Source: Candidatus Alloenteromonas pullistercoris (lineage in GTDB: Bacteria > Bacillota_I > Bacilli_A > RFN20 > CAG-826). Taken from it: 53,846 nucleotides of DNA. The notes under the pieces were generated by a model. That model was not told where the DNA came from, did not search any database, and was given only the letters and a program-made list of their open reading frames with translations. The DNA lies in assembly GCA_017694295.1 (NCBI GenBank), contig JADINA010000011.1, positions 1-53,846 on the forward strand. Direction: 5' to 3'. This document shows, in pieces, positions 28,259-36,430 of this stretch. Both the position numbers and the translations under genes were made by a program. Every line of letters starts with the position of its first letter. Positions within the stretch are counted from its first letter, which is position 1.

Positions 28259-29626
28259 TTAGCTTAAGCGCTTTTTTAGGTCGGAAATCGCGATTGCCAT
28301 GTCCGGATCGGAGGCTAGGGAGTTTTCCACTTTCTTTACACCGTTAATCACAGTCGCGTGGTCTTTTCCACCAAAGGCCTCGCCGATTTTGGAGAACGGG
28401 GCATCGAGGAGGTCGCGTATCAGGTACATGGCGATGTGTCGCGCCATGGCGATGCGGGCAACGCGGATTCGGCCCGTCAATTGAGAAGGCGTCATCGAGT
28501 AGTAATCGGCGACTTTTGCGATTATCTTGTCGATGGTCAGCTCTGATTTGTCGCTCTTGGTCCCGCTGAGGTCTTTTAAGGCTTTTTGGGCGGATTCGAC
28601 GGTTATCCGCTTGTCTTGGCTCATGTTGATCGTGTAGAAGACAAGGCGATTGAGCGTTCCTTCAAGCTCACGAACGTTTTTGGAGAAGTTCTTGGCAAGA
28701 AGCGTCAATACTTCGTCGTCGAAGTCGTCAACGCTTAGCCCGTTTCCCTCGATTTTCATCTTCAGGATCCTTTTAGCTGTTTCGACGTCGGGTTTTTGCA
28801 TCTCCAGGACCAAGCCTTGGGTAAACCTGGTTTTGAGCCTTTCGTCTAAGCCGTCAAGCTTCTCGGGAGGCTGGTCGCTGGTGAGGACGATTTGCTTTTC
28901 CTTGTTGACCAGGCTTTGGAAGACGGTGAAGAACATCTCCATCGTCCCTTTTTTCCCAACGATGTATTGAATATCGTCAACCAAAAACACATCGACATCG
29001 TTTTTGAAATATTTGGAAAGCGAGGAGTTTTCCTTTGACCCGCTTGCGTATTGGACGAATTCCTCAACGAAATCAGAACCGGAAGCGCAAAGAACCCTCA
29101 TGGTTGGGTATTTGGCCTTTATGGCGTTTCCGATGGCGTGGAGCAAGTGGGTTTTCCCCATCCCGGATTCGCTATGGATCAGTAGCGGGTTGAACATGCG
29201 CCCGGGGGTCGAGGCAATCATGACTCCTGCCTGAAACGCCGCATTATTAGAGTTTCCTACCACGAAATTGTCAAAAGTGTAGTTGGGGTTTAAGTAGGCG
29301 TCTGGGAAGAATTTTTTCGTCGGATCCTCTTTTTCCTCGGTTGAATCGACTTCGTCTTTTGTGACGAAGACAAGGTCATAATCTGTGCCGGTGACCTTAT
29401 TGGTGATACGCTCAAGATCCTCTTTGTAATTCTTTTCCAGCACCATTGCCGCCACCTTTGTGGAGACTAGGACCGTGATGGTTTTGTTCTCAATCGAAAT
29501 GATTCTCGACTTGGTGAAAAAAGAGTCAATGATCAACTGACCGTCTGGCTGGTTTTTGAGCTTTTCGGTCATCTTTTCGAGGATGACTGACCAGATATCG
29601 CCTATTTGCGTTAGCGTTTGCTGCAT
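28259..29626 (-). CDS. dnaA: Chromosomal replication initiator DnaA
   Basis: AAA+ initiator that binds DnaA boxes and melts oriC. The 455-residue protein has domain I (about 1-80), a short linker, the AAA+ domain with Walker A SESGMGKTH (152-160) and Walker B VFLVDDIQ, and a C-terminal DNA-binding domain ending with the signature GGKDHATVINGVKKV. The usual first glycine of the P-loop region is Ser/Glu here (SESGMGKTH rather than GGSGLGKTH). The start ATG at 29626 has only a weak ribosome binding site (GCGGGGTAAAACC). Boxes upstream and downstream allow autoregulation. Confidence 0.97.
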   Translation of the reverse strand: MQQTLTQIGDIWSVILEKMTEKLKNQPDGQLIIDSFFTKSRIISIENKTITVLVSTKVAAMVLEKNYKEDLERITNKVTGTDYDLVFVTKDEVDSTEEKEDPTKKFFPDAYLNPNYTFDNFVVGNSNNAAFQAGVMIASTPGRMFNPLLIHSESGMGKTHLLHAIGNAIKAKYPTMRVLCASGSDFVEEFVQYASGSKENSSLSKYFKNDVDVFLVDDIQYIVGKKGTMEMFFTVFQSLVNKEKQIVLTSDQPPEKLDGLDERLKTRFTQGLVLEMQKPDVETAKRILKMKIEGNGLSVDDFDDEVLTLLAKNFSKNVRELEGTLNRLVFYTINMSQDKRITVESAQKALKDLSGTKSDKSELTIDKIIAKVADYYSMTPSQLTGRIRVARIAMARHIAMYLIRDLLDAPFSKIGEAFGGKDHATVINGVKKVENSLASDPDMAIAISDLKKRLS

Positions 29627-29659
29627 GGTTTTACCCCGCTTAATTTACCTGCGCGCCCG

Positions 29660-29665
29660 ATTATA
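29660..29665 (-). promoter_or_regulatory. Predicted dnaA promoter -10
   Basis: An exact TATAAT on the minus strand, 34 bases before the dnaA ATG. The -35 region is weak. A DnaA-box-like site (29694-29702) lies just upstream, consistent with autoregulation. Confidence 0.5.
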
Positions 29666-29693
29666 TTCAACCTCTTTTACATCGCTCGTTGCA

Positions 29694-29968
29694 TTTTCCA
29701 CAATTATTATTGAAAAAAATGGCTTAGCAACGCGATTTTTAAAGTTATCCACATATCCACAAACTGGGGTCTTGGTGGATAACTTTTTGCCGAAAAAATC
29801 AGTGGAAAACCTTAAAAATTCCATAGTTATCCACCGCTTAATTAGTTAATATTATGCCGATTATTACTACATAATTTTGTTTTGTCCACACTTTTCCACA
29901 ATTCAAATTCACAAAGCCTGTGAAAAACGCGTTTCCCAGCGACTTTTCCACCGCTTTATTGTGGATAA
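29694..29968. other. oriC upstream DnaA-box cluster
   Basis: Between dnaA and rpmH there are two perfect DnaA boxes, TTATCCACA at 29745-29753 (plus) and 29960-29968 (minus). One-mismatch sites lie at 29694-29702, 29753-29761 (sharing one base with the perfect box), 29774-29782 (minus), 29827-29835, 29882-29890 and 29892-29900, and a two-mismatch site at 29944-29952. The stretch 29836-29880 is very AT-rich. Together with the element at 28108-28169 this gives a Bacillus-like bipartite origin. No other gene lies in the 456 bases between dnaA and rpmH. Confidence 0.92.
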
Positions 29969-30025
29969 CTTTTTGACGTGGTGTTTGCTTGTTTTGCCCT
30001 TTTGCGTATGTGCGCGAATATTTTA

Positions 30026-30054
30026 TTGCCCCGCCTAGCCCCCGTCCGTATAAT
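30026..30054 (+). promoter_or_regulatory. rpmH operon promoter
   Basis: TTGCCC (30026-30031), a 17-base spacer and exact TATAAT (30049-30054), 28 bases before the rpmH ATG with AGGAG at 30071-30075. Confidence 0.75.
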
Positions 30055-30082
30055 AGCGGTTGCTTACGCTAGGAGACCGATT

Positions 30083-30217
30083 ATGAAGAAAACCTATCAA
30101 CCTTCGAAGAAGAAACACCAGAATAAAGCCGGGTTCCGTGCCCGCATGGCCACCCCGACCGGCCGCGCCGTTTTGGCTCGCCGCCGCGCTAAGGGACGCG
30201 CCAAGATCGCCGACTAA
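30083..30217 (+). CDS. rpmH: Ribosomal protein L34
   Basis: A 44-residue, highly basic L34 of the large ribosomal subunit. It begins [19 protein letters not shown] and contains the conserved [19 protein letters not shown] core. The start is set by AGGAG seven bases upstream; a longer in-frame reading begins before the promoter and is not plausible. First gene of the rpmH-rnpA-yidC-khpB operon, the classic neighbour of dnaA. Confidence 0.97.
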   Translation: MKKTYQPSKKKHQNKAGFRARMATPTGRAVLARRRAKGRAKIAD

Positions 30218-30220
30218 CCC

Positions 30221-30592
30221 ATGAAACGGGCGTTTCGCGTCAAGGCCCATCGCGATTTCGATCGCATCATCAAAAACGGGTCGAAGGTCAAAACAAAGAA
30301 CTTCGCCCTCAGCTTCCTGCCCGCCGCTTCGAATACCAATACCAGAATCGGCATTGCCGTCGGCAAAAACAACGGCAAAGCCGTAACCCGCGTTAAGGAG
30401 AAAAGGCAGGTACGGGCCATGCTTGCGAAACGAGGCGACTACACGCTCCCAATCGATCTGATAATCGTTATTCGGCCCTGCTATAAAACCGAGCGCTTCG
30501 CCGAAAACGAAATCGAATTGAATCAAGCCCTCGACGAGATCCGATCCAGGGTCCTTGATAAAAACAAAAGCGCAGGACAAAGCATTGAATAA
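30221..30592 (+). CDS. rnpA: Ribonuclease P protein component
   Basis: Protein subunit of RNase P, which matures tRNA 5' ends; 123 residues, basic. The N-terminus MKRAFRVKAHRDFDRIIKNG matches the family. The central signature usually reads A-V-x-R-N-R-x-K-R, but here it is AVTRVKEKRQVR (54-65), so the Asn and second Arg of the RNR motif are replaced. The start is three bases after the rpmH stop with no separate Shine-Dalgarno sequence, so translation is probably coupled. The end overlaps the start of yidC. Confidence 0.92.
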   Translation: MKRAFRVKAHRDFDRIIKNGSKVKTKNFALSFLPAASNTNTRIGIAVGKNNGKAVTRVKEKRQVRAMLAKRGDYTLPIDLIIVIRPCYKTERFAENEIELNQALDEIRSRVLDKNKSAGQSIE

Positions 30593-32294
30593 GAAAACCA
30601 AGAAAACGATATTAGGCGCGGCAGCCCTTGGCATTGGCGCTATCGTTTTGACCGGATGCACCGGCAATTTTTGCAATTCCGAAGACAAAGCCCATATGGC
30701 TTATCCATATGAGCAAGGCGTCACCATCTACGTCTCGGCTGCCGAATACCAAGAGCTTAAGGCCAGCGAGGACCTAAGCGCCCTCATCGCCGACGAGGAG
30801 GAGCGCGGCATCGCCGGCCCCGCTTTCGTCGACGAGGAAGGAAACGCCCGCAACACCCAAATCTATAAGTACGTTCCCTATGAGCTGAGCGAGAACGGGA
30901 AAATCACCTTCACCGCCAACAAAGCCGACGCCTTGCTTCAGCCAAGCGTCATCGACCGGGCCTTCTCCTCCGGCTACCAAATCCCGAGCCTTGAATATTT
31001 CGCCGCCATCGACGACTACGTCTTGAACGCCACCGCCTATTTGGCGGAAAACGAAGAGGAAGGCTTAACCGATTACGATTTGGCCAACTCCTCCAAAAAC
31101 ACCGGGACCGACGGCTATATCGAAAGTTTGGATGTCAATGACATCAATCCGTATGCCGCACCAGACGAATACGGCGAGGACAACACCCTTTCCGAGCCAA
31201 ATAACGATTCGATCCTTAGGAACTTCGGCTATATAAAGTTCTCCGGCCCCGATGACGAGCTTTTCGGCTATTACGAGCGCTGGAACGCCGCCCTCTATTC
31301 CTCCGACGAGCCCGGCTTGGGCATGGATAATTGCCCCACCCAGGATTTCCAGGACCTTTACGAAAACGCCGTCAACTCCCAGGTTAATACCATCCGTTCC
31401 TGCATCGCGACCCAGGATGGCCACTTCGGCCATTATGGCGAGCACGCCGACTGGGAAGTCGACATCAGCAAGAAGTCTTGGGGCTATGCTTGGGGAGTTG
31501 GCTTCCTTGAAGGCCTCCTTGTCTACCCGGTCGCCTGGCTGGTCGACACCTTCGCCTTTGGCATGGACCCGGCCTTGACCGGCTTTGGGCAAATCCTCGC
31601 CCTCGTCTTCGTCACCTTGATCGTCCGCGGCGTTTTGCTCTTGCTCACCTTCAAGAGCACCATGGACAGCCAGAAGATGCAGGCTTTGCAGCCCGAACTG
31701 AGCAAACTCCAAGCCAAATACCCCAATTCCGACAAGAACCAGGCCGAGAAGACGCGCCTTGCCCAGGAGCAGATGGCTTTGTATAAGCGAAACAAAATCC
31801 ATCCGTTTAGGCAAATCCTCGTCCTCATCATCCAATTCCCGGTCTTCATCTGCGTTTGGTCCGGCTTGCAAGGCTCGGCCGCCTTGTCCTCGGGCGAGTT
31901 CCTCTCCATGCGTCTTTCCGACACCATTTCATCGATTCTGTTCGATGTAAGCGGCGCTTGGTATTACAACCTCAACGGGTGGTGGACGGCCCTTGTCCTA
32001 TTCATTTTGATGGCCGGGGTCCAGATTATGGCGATGATGCTGCCTCGCATCATAGCCAAAGCCCAGTCCAAGAAGCTTCCTAAGCTTGGCAAGAACCCCG
32101 CCCAATCCAGCGCTCAAAAGCAAATGAAATGGGTTTCGATATTCATGATGATCTTCACCATCATCATGGGCTTCTTCCTGCCCTCGGCCATGGCTGTTTA
32201 CTGGTTGATCGGCGGCTTGATTTCGATCGCGCAGACCGGCATCACCCAAGCCATCATCGCCCACTCCAAGAAGAAAGCCAAACATTCCAAGTAA
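30585..32294 (+). CDS. yidC: YidC/Oxa1 membrane insertase, lipoprotein with large ectodomain
   Basis: Inserts membrane proteins with or without Sec. I chose the TTG at 30585, with AGGA at 30574-30577, because it gives a textbook lipoprotein signal: MNKKTKK, a hydrophobic core and lipobox LTGC with Cys25. Another TTG at 30555 is possible. Residues 26 to about 298 form an acidic, Tyr/Asn-rich extracellular region, absent from Bacillus SpoIIIJ and YqjG, which are about 260-290 residues in all. From about 300 comes the Oxa1 core: five membrane segments, the groove Arg348, and a Lys-rich tail. The coding frame overlaps rnpA by 8 bases. Total 569 residues. Confidence 0.93.
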   Translation: MNKKTKKTILGAAALGIGAIVLTGCTGNFCNSEDKAHMAYPYEQGVTIYVSAAEYQELKASEDLSALIADEEERGIAGPAFVDEEGNARNTQIYKYVPYELSENGKITFTANKADALLQPSVIDRAFSSGYQIPSLEYFAAIDDYVLNATAYLAENEEEGLTDYDLANSSKNTGTDGYIESLDVNDINPYAAPDEYGEDNTLSEPNNDSILRNFGYIKFSGPDDELFGYYERWNAALYSSDEPGLGMDNCPTQDFQDLYENAVNSQVNTIRSCIATQDGHFGHYGEHADWEVDISKKSWGYAWGVGFLEGLLVYPVAWLVDTFAFGMDPALTGFGQILALVFVTLIVRGVLLLLTFKSTMDSQKMQALQPELSKLQAKYPNSDKNQAEKTRLAQEQMALYKRNKIHPFRQILVLIIQFPVFICVWSGLQGSAALSSGEFLSMRLSDTISSILFDVSGAWYYNLNGWWTALVLFILMAGVQIMAMMLPRIIAKAQSKKLPKLGKNPAQSSAQKQMKWVSIFMMIFTIIMGFFLPSAMAVYWLIGGLISIAQTGITQAIIAHSKKKAKHSK

Positions 32295-32316
32295 CGCGAT
32301 TTGAAGGAGATAAAAC

Positions 32317-32937
32317 ATGAAGGAATTCACCGCGAAAACCCTTGAGGAGGCCATTGCCCAGGCCTGCGAAGCCCTCGGCGTCAAAGAGAACGCCTTGGTC
32401 TACGAGGTCAAAGAGGAGAAGAAAGGCCTATTCAAGAAAACCGCCACCATCGGCGTCTACCAAATCGAGGACGCCGCCGATTACATTGAATCCTACCTCA
32501 AAGGCGCCCTTAAGGCACTAGGCGTCGAGGTCACCACCACCTCCACCATCGAGGAGGACGTGATCAAGGTCGTCATCGATTCCCCGCGCAACCCGATTAT
32601 CATCGGTAAAAACGGGAAAACCCTGCAAGCCCTTAACGAAATCGCGAAAATCGCCCTCTCCACCAGGTTCCGCCACCGTTACAGAATCGCCCTTGACGTC
32701 GGCGGGTACAAAGAGGATCGCTATTCCCGCATCACCCGCATCGCCCGCCGCGCGGCCCATGATGTCCAGCGCAGCCACGTCGATGTCTCGCTAGACCCGA
32801 TGACCCCAGACGAAAGGCGCGTCGTCCACAATGCCCTCGCCGGCTTCCGCAACATCAAAACCGAATCGTTTGGCGAAGGCCAAGACAGAGCCGTCACCAT
32901 CGAATACGTCGAAGACGGGGAAGAAAGCGAACAATGA
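32317..32937 (+). CDS. khpB: RNA-binding protein KhpB/Jag
   Basis: A 206-residue RNA-binding regulator linked with cell division and elongation in Gram-positives, usually paired with KhpA (not in this window). Domains in order: Jag_N (about 1-50, with the KGLFKKTA segment), a KH domain (about 85-150, with the IIIGKNGKTLQAL loop) and R3H (about 150-206, with RRAAHDVQRSH and the RRVVHNAL core). GGAG precedes the ATG. Last gene of the rpmH operon; a terminator follows after five bases. Confidence 0.93.
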   Translation: MKEFTAKTLEEAIAQACEALGVKENALVYEVKEEKKGLFKKTATIGVYQIEDAADYIESYLKGALKALGVEVTTTSTIEEDVIKVVIDSPRNPIIIGKNGKTLQALNEIAKIALSTRFRHRYRIALDVGGYKEDRYSRITRIARRAAHDVQRSHVDVSLDPMTPDERRVVHNALAGFRNIKTESFGEGQDRAVTIEYVEDGEESEQ

Positions 32938-32941
32938 CGCC

Positions 32942-32966
32942 AAGGCCGCAACCGCGGCCTTTTCTT
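32942..32966 (+). terminator. Terminator after khpB, abutting the mnmE start
   Basis: A perfect 8-bp stem AAGGCCGC/GCGGCCTT with an AACC loop, followed by TTTTCTT. The tail ends only four bases before the mnmE ATG. Confidence 0.88.
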
Positions 32967-32970
32967 GAAC

Positions 32971-34296
32971 ATGGAACCGATAATAGCCTTGGCCACCCCG
33001 CCTTTGAAAGGGGCGCTTGCCTTGATCCGGGTTTCCGGAGATGGGGTTTTCGCTTTGGCCCAAAAGCTGTTCGACAAGCCGTTTGGCCCTCTTGAAAAAC
33101 CTTCCCTCCTCCATGGGCGGATAATGGGGAAGGACGGCCCGATCGACGATGTCGTCTTGCTTTGCTATCCCCAAGGCAAATCCATGACGGGCGAGGAGGC
33201 GGTTGAGGTTTCCTGCCACGGCTCAATGCTCATCGCCAACCAAATCGTCGAGGCTTTCACTTCACTTGGGGCCCGTTATGCCAACCCCGGGGAATTTACG
33301 ATGCGTTCCTATTTAAATGGGAAAATGGATTTGGTTGAGGCCGAAGCGGTAAACGATTTGATCAACGCCCAAACCGAGGCTGGCAAAAAACTGGCTTTGC
33401 TTTCTCTTTCCGGGGAAGCCTCAAAGGCCTTTAAGCCGGTTTTGGAGAGAATCGCCTCTTTAATGGCTTTGCTTGAGACCAACATCGATTTCCCCGAATA
33501 CGAGGATATCGAGGTGGCCTCGATTGAAAAGGTGATCGCCGAGTGTTCCGCGATTCAAAAAGAGCTAAGCCGCCTTATAAAGGAAGGACAAGAGGGGCGA
33601 TATGTGAAAGAGGGTTTGAAAATCGCGATTCTCGGCGAGCCAAACGTTGGGAAATCATCGATTTTGAATGCGCTTCTTGGCGAAGAGAAAGCCATTGTGA
33701 CCGCCCTTCCCGGGACTACCCGGGATATCGTCGAAGGAGAGCTTTCCATTCGCGGTATACCGGTTAGGCTGCTTGACACCGCCGGCCTTCGCGACTCGGA
33801 GGACGTCATCGAAAGGATCGGCATCGAAAAATCGATGAAGGCCAAAGAAGAGGCTGATTTGGTATTGGTTGTCCTTGATGCATCCAAGCCTCTTAACGAA
33901 GAGGAGAAGGCTTTGCTTGAAAGCTGCGATGAGGGCAAAACGATCGTCTGCTACAACAAATCCGACAAGCTTTCCGACAAAGACGGCGACAAGCTTTACA
34001 TATCCGCTTTAAACGGGCAGGTGGAACCTTTGCGGGAGGCGATAGTCGAGAAGATCGGTTTAAACGATTTCTCCTTTTCCACCCCTTCCTTATCCAACAA
34101 TAGGCAGCTTGGCCTCCTTAAGGCGATTTATGAGGATTTGACTGCGGCAATAGAGGGAGCCAAATCCGGAATTGGCATCGCCTTGGTTTCCTCAAGCCTT
34201 CTTCACGCCTACAACAAAGGGAGGGCCTTGCTTGGCCTTGACCCGACCTTGGACCTGGCCGAGGAGATATTTTCGCGTTTCTGCGTAGGGAAATAA
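32971..34296 (+). CDS. mnmE: tRNA modification GTPase MnmE
   Basis: With MnmG makes the cmnm5 group on wobble U34 of several tRNAs. The 441-residue protein has an N-terminal folate-binding domain, a helical domain, and an inserted Ras-like G domain with G1 GEPNVGKSS (222-230) and DTAGLRDS. It ends with the FCVGK motif (C-x-GK), whose Cys is required for activity. The ATG at 32971 gives the usual short N-terminus MEPIIALATPP; a TTG two codons earlier (32965) lies inside the terminator tail. There is no Shine-Dalgarno sequence, because the terminator hairpin occupies that space. Confidence 0.94.
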   Translation: MEPIIALATPPLKGALALIRVSGDGVFALAQKLFDKPFGPLEKPSLLHGRIMGKDGPIDDVVLLCYPQGKSMTGEEAVEVSCHGSMLIANQIVEAFTSLGARYANPGEFTMRSYLNGKMDLVEAEAVNDLINAQTEAGKKLALLSLSGEASKAFKPVLERIASLMALLETNIDFPEYEDIEVASIEKVIAECSAIQKELSRLIKEGQEGRYVKEGLKIAILGEPNVGKSSILNALLGEEKAIVTALPGTTRDIVEGELSIRGIPVRLLDTAGLRDSEDVIERIGIEKSMKAKEEADLVLVVLDASKPLNEEEKALLESCDEGKTIVCYNKSDKLSDKDGDKLYISALNGQVEPLREAIVEKIGLNDFSFSTPSLSNNRQLGLLKAIYEDLTAAIEGAKSGIGIALVSSSLLHAYNKGRALLGLDPTLDLAEEIFSRFCVGK

Positions 34297-34298
34297 CC

Positions 34299-35075
34299 AT
34301 GTTTTTGCTCGATTCCCATTGCCATTTGAACGACGACCGCCTTTTTCCTGAGGCCGAAACGTTGATAAGGGAAGCCTATGACGAAGGCGTCAAATCCCTG
34401 CTTGTCATCGGGTGGGATTTGCAATCGTCTATTAAGGCGGTTGAGATAGCTTCCTTGCATGATGGGGTTTATGCAGCCGTCGGATATCAACCGGAAAACA
34501 CCGAAGGGGCCGATATTGACGATTTGGACAAAATCGCTGAGCTCGCCAAAAACGAAAAAGTCATCGCCATTGGCGAAATCGGTCTTGATTACCATTGGGA
34601 CAAACAAGAGGAAACCAAGGTTAGGCAGAAAAGGTGGTTCAGGAAGCAATTGGAATTGGCGGCTAAGCTTGATTTGCCTGTTTCCATCCATTCCCGCGAT
34701 GCCTCGGAAGACGTCTTTGAAATCCTTAGTGAGGTAAGTCTACCCAGGAAAGGGGTCCTCCACTGCTATTCCGGGTCGCCGGAGATGCTGCAGCGATTCG
34801 CCGCCCTTGGGTATTATTTCGGATTCGACGGGCCCATTACTTACAAAAACGCCAAAACACCCAAGGAGTGCGTCGTCCAATGCCCGCTTGATCGCCTTCT
34901 TTCCGAAACCGACAGCCCATACTTGCCTCCGACTCCGCATCGCGGGGAAACCAATTACCCAAAATATATACCGCTCATAGTGAATCAAATCGCCGAATTA
35001 AGGGGAGATTCAGCGGAAAACATTGCTTTAGCAATAAAAAGCAATTTCGAAAGATTGTTCCACGTGAAACTATGA
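34299..35075 (+). CDS. tatD: TatD-family metal-dependent deoxyribonuclease
   Basis: A 258-residue amidohydrolase-fold nuclease thought to work in DNA quality control. It has the first metal pair HCH in DSHCHLND, the Glu in AIGEIGLDYHW, the His in SIHSRDA, HCYSG and the C-terminal Asp in SETDSPYLPP. The start is 2 bases after mnmE; the last four bases overlap rnmV. tatD-rnmV-rsmA is the standard Bacilli order. Confidence 0.92.
   Translation: MFLLDSHCHLNDDRLFPEAETLIREAYDEGVKSLLVIGWDLQSSIKAVEIASLHDGVYAAVGYQPENTEGADIDDLDKIAELAKNEKVIAIGEIGLDYHWDKQEETKVRQKRWFRKQLELAAKLDLPVSIHSRDASEDVFEILSEVSLPRKGVLHCYSGSPEMLQRFAALGYYFGFDGPITYKNAKTPKECVVQCPLDRLLSETDSPYLPPTPHRGETNYPKYIPLIVNQIAELRGDSAENIALAIKSNFERLFHVKL
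35056..35071. other. parS centromere site 1
   Basis: TGTTCCACGTGAAACT matches 15 of 16 positions of the Bacilli ParB (Spo0J) site TGTTNCACGTGAAACA. It lies at the very end of tatD, just before the rnmV start. Confidence 0.85.
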
Positions 35076-35602
35076 AGAAGGATCGTTATTCGGCCATAAT
35101 CGTCGTCGAAGGCCAAACGGATAAAGCGCTTATCGCCTCTTTTCTCGATGCCGAGGTCGTAACGGTCAACGGCTCTGCTGTTTCACGTGAAACATTAGAA
35201 TATTTGCAGGAGGCCTCGGAAACCCGCGAGATCGTTGTCTTGACCGATCCCGATAGCCCCGGGAAAAGGATAAGGGACGTCATTGCCTCTTTTGTCCCTG
35301 GCGTCAAACACGCCTTCATCCCAAAGGAGAAAGCGATAAAACGGGGGAAAGTCGGCGTCGCCGAAAGCGATAAAGACACCATTTTGGATGCTTTGAGGAA
35401 TTTGGTCCCCAACAATCCGAAAAGCCAGGGAACGCTGGTTTATTCCGATTTGCTATCCCTTTCCTTGGCCGGTCCGGGATCAAGGGAAAACCGCGAGAAG
35501 ATCGCCGAAAAATTCCATTTGGGGCATTGCAACGGAAAAACCTTGTTGCAAAGGCTCAACGCCCTTAATATTTCTATTCAAGAGCTGAAAGAAGCTCTTT
35601 GA
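35072..35602 (+). CDS. rnmV: Ribonuclease M5
   Basis: Matures 5S rRNA by double-strand cleavage of its precursor together with L18. The 176-residue protein begins with a TOPRIM domain: Glu13 in VVEGQTDKA and the DPDSPGKRIR metal motif, followed by the IPKEKAIKRGKVGVAES segment. Coupled to tatD by ATGA overlap. A perfect parS site is embedded in its coding sequence. Confidence 0.93.
   Translation: MKKDRYSAIIVVEGQTDKALIASFLDAEVVTVNGSAVSRETLEYLQEASETREIVVLTDPDSPGKRIRDVIASFVPGVKHAFIPKEKAIKRGKVGVAESDKDTILDALRNLVPNNPKSQGTLVYSDLLSLSLAGPGSRENREKIAEKFHLGHCNGKTLLQRLNALNISIQELKEAL
35179..35194. other. parS centromere site 2 (perfect palindrome)
   Basis: TGTTTCACGTGAAACA, a perfect 16-bp palindrome identical to the Bacilli parS consensus. 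It is inside the rnmV coding sequence, 108 bases after the first site and about 5 kb from dnaA. ParB bound here would spread and recruit SMC/condensin to the origin region. parA and parB are not in this window. Confidence 0.95.
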
Positions 35603-35605
35603 CCA

Positions 35606-36403
35606 ATGGTTGACCCCAAAGCGTATTTCCAACGGATATCGGAGTTCAAACTGCTCGCCAAAAAGGAAGTCGGGCAAAACTTCCTTCTCGATATAAACGT
35701 GGCCAAAAGCATCGTCGCCCTATTGGAAGCGACAGGAGAAGACAAGGTTTTGGAAATTGGCTGCGGCGCCGGCTCCCTTACCTACTTTTTGGCTCAGGAG
35801 GGATTCGATGCGACAGCCATCGACATCGATCCGTCGATGGTTGGCAAACTCGAGCAGGATTTCGCCTCAGTCCAAAACATCAAGATCGTCCAAGCCAACG
35901 GGATGAGATTTGATTATTCCCCCTATACGAAAATCATCGGCAACCTGCCCTACTACATAACATCCGGATTGGTGGAGAAGGCTTTGCTTGGCGGAACGAA
36001 TTGCTCGACCTTCGTTTTCATGGTCCAAAAGGAAGCGGCTGAGCGCCTATTGTCTAAACCAAACACCAAGGACTATTCCCCGTTGTCTATATTGATATCC
36101 TTGTCCTCCGAGGCTAAAACGGCCTTGAAGGTAAGCAGGAACTGCTTCTCCCCAGCGCCCCACGTCGATTCCTCGGTTATCGTCTTAAAGCGGAAGGCAA
36201 TTGAAGTTTCCAAAATAGAAAAAACCTATCGATTTGCGCTCCAATGCTTCAAACAACGGCGCAAAACCCTTGCAAATAATCTGAAATCGATGGGAAAGAG
36301 TCAGCAGGAAATCGCAAGGCTGCTCTCTTTGATAGGCTTTGATTCCTCCGCTCGCCCTGAGCAACTTAGCCCAGAGCAATATTTCGCCATCGCCAATATA
36401 TGA
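35606..36403 (+). CDS. rsmA: 16S rRNA dimethyladenosine transferase RsmA/KsgA
   Basis: Dimethylates two adjacent adenosines in helix 45 of 16S rRNA, a late checkpoint of small-subunit assembly. The 265-residue protein has QNFLLD near the start, SAM motif I LEIGCGAGSLT (49-59) and the catalytic NLPYY motif (113-117). Starts three bases after the rnmV stop, so translation is probably coupled. Loss of this enzyme gives kasugamycin resistance in many bacteria. Confidence 0.95.
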   Translation: MVDPKAYFQRISEFKLLAKKEVGQNFLLDINVAKSIVALLEATGEDKVLEIGCGAGSLTYFLAQEGFDATAIDIDPSMVGKLEQDFASVQNIKIVQANGMRFDYSPYTKIIGNLPYYITSGLVEKALLGGTNCSTFVFMVQKEAAERLLSKPNTKDYSPLSILISLSSEAKTALKVSRNCFSPAPHVDSSVIVLKRKAIEVSKIEKTYRFALQCFKQRRKTLANNLKSMGKSQQEIARLLSLIGFDSSARPEQLSPEQYFAIANI

Positions 36404-36430
36404 AACCCTTGTACAATAGAGGAGATCGCT

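Noticed and set aside
29836-29880. A DnaA-trio element in the upstream box cluster
   Set aside because: A short TTATTACTA run exists, but it lies about 25 bases from the nearest box and lacks the box-GC spacer-trio order seen at 28133-28169.
35056-35194. Noc-binding sites as an explanation for the palindromes in rnmV
   Set aside because: Noc sites read TATTTCCCGGGAAATA. The palindromes here have the CACGTG centre of ParB parS sites.
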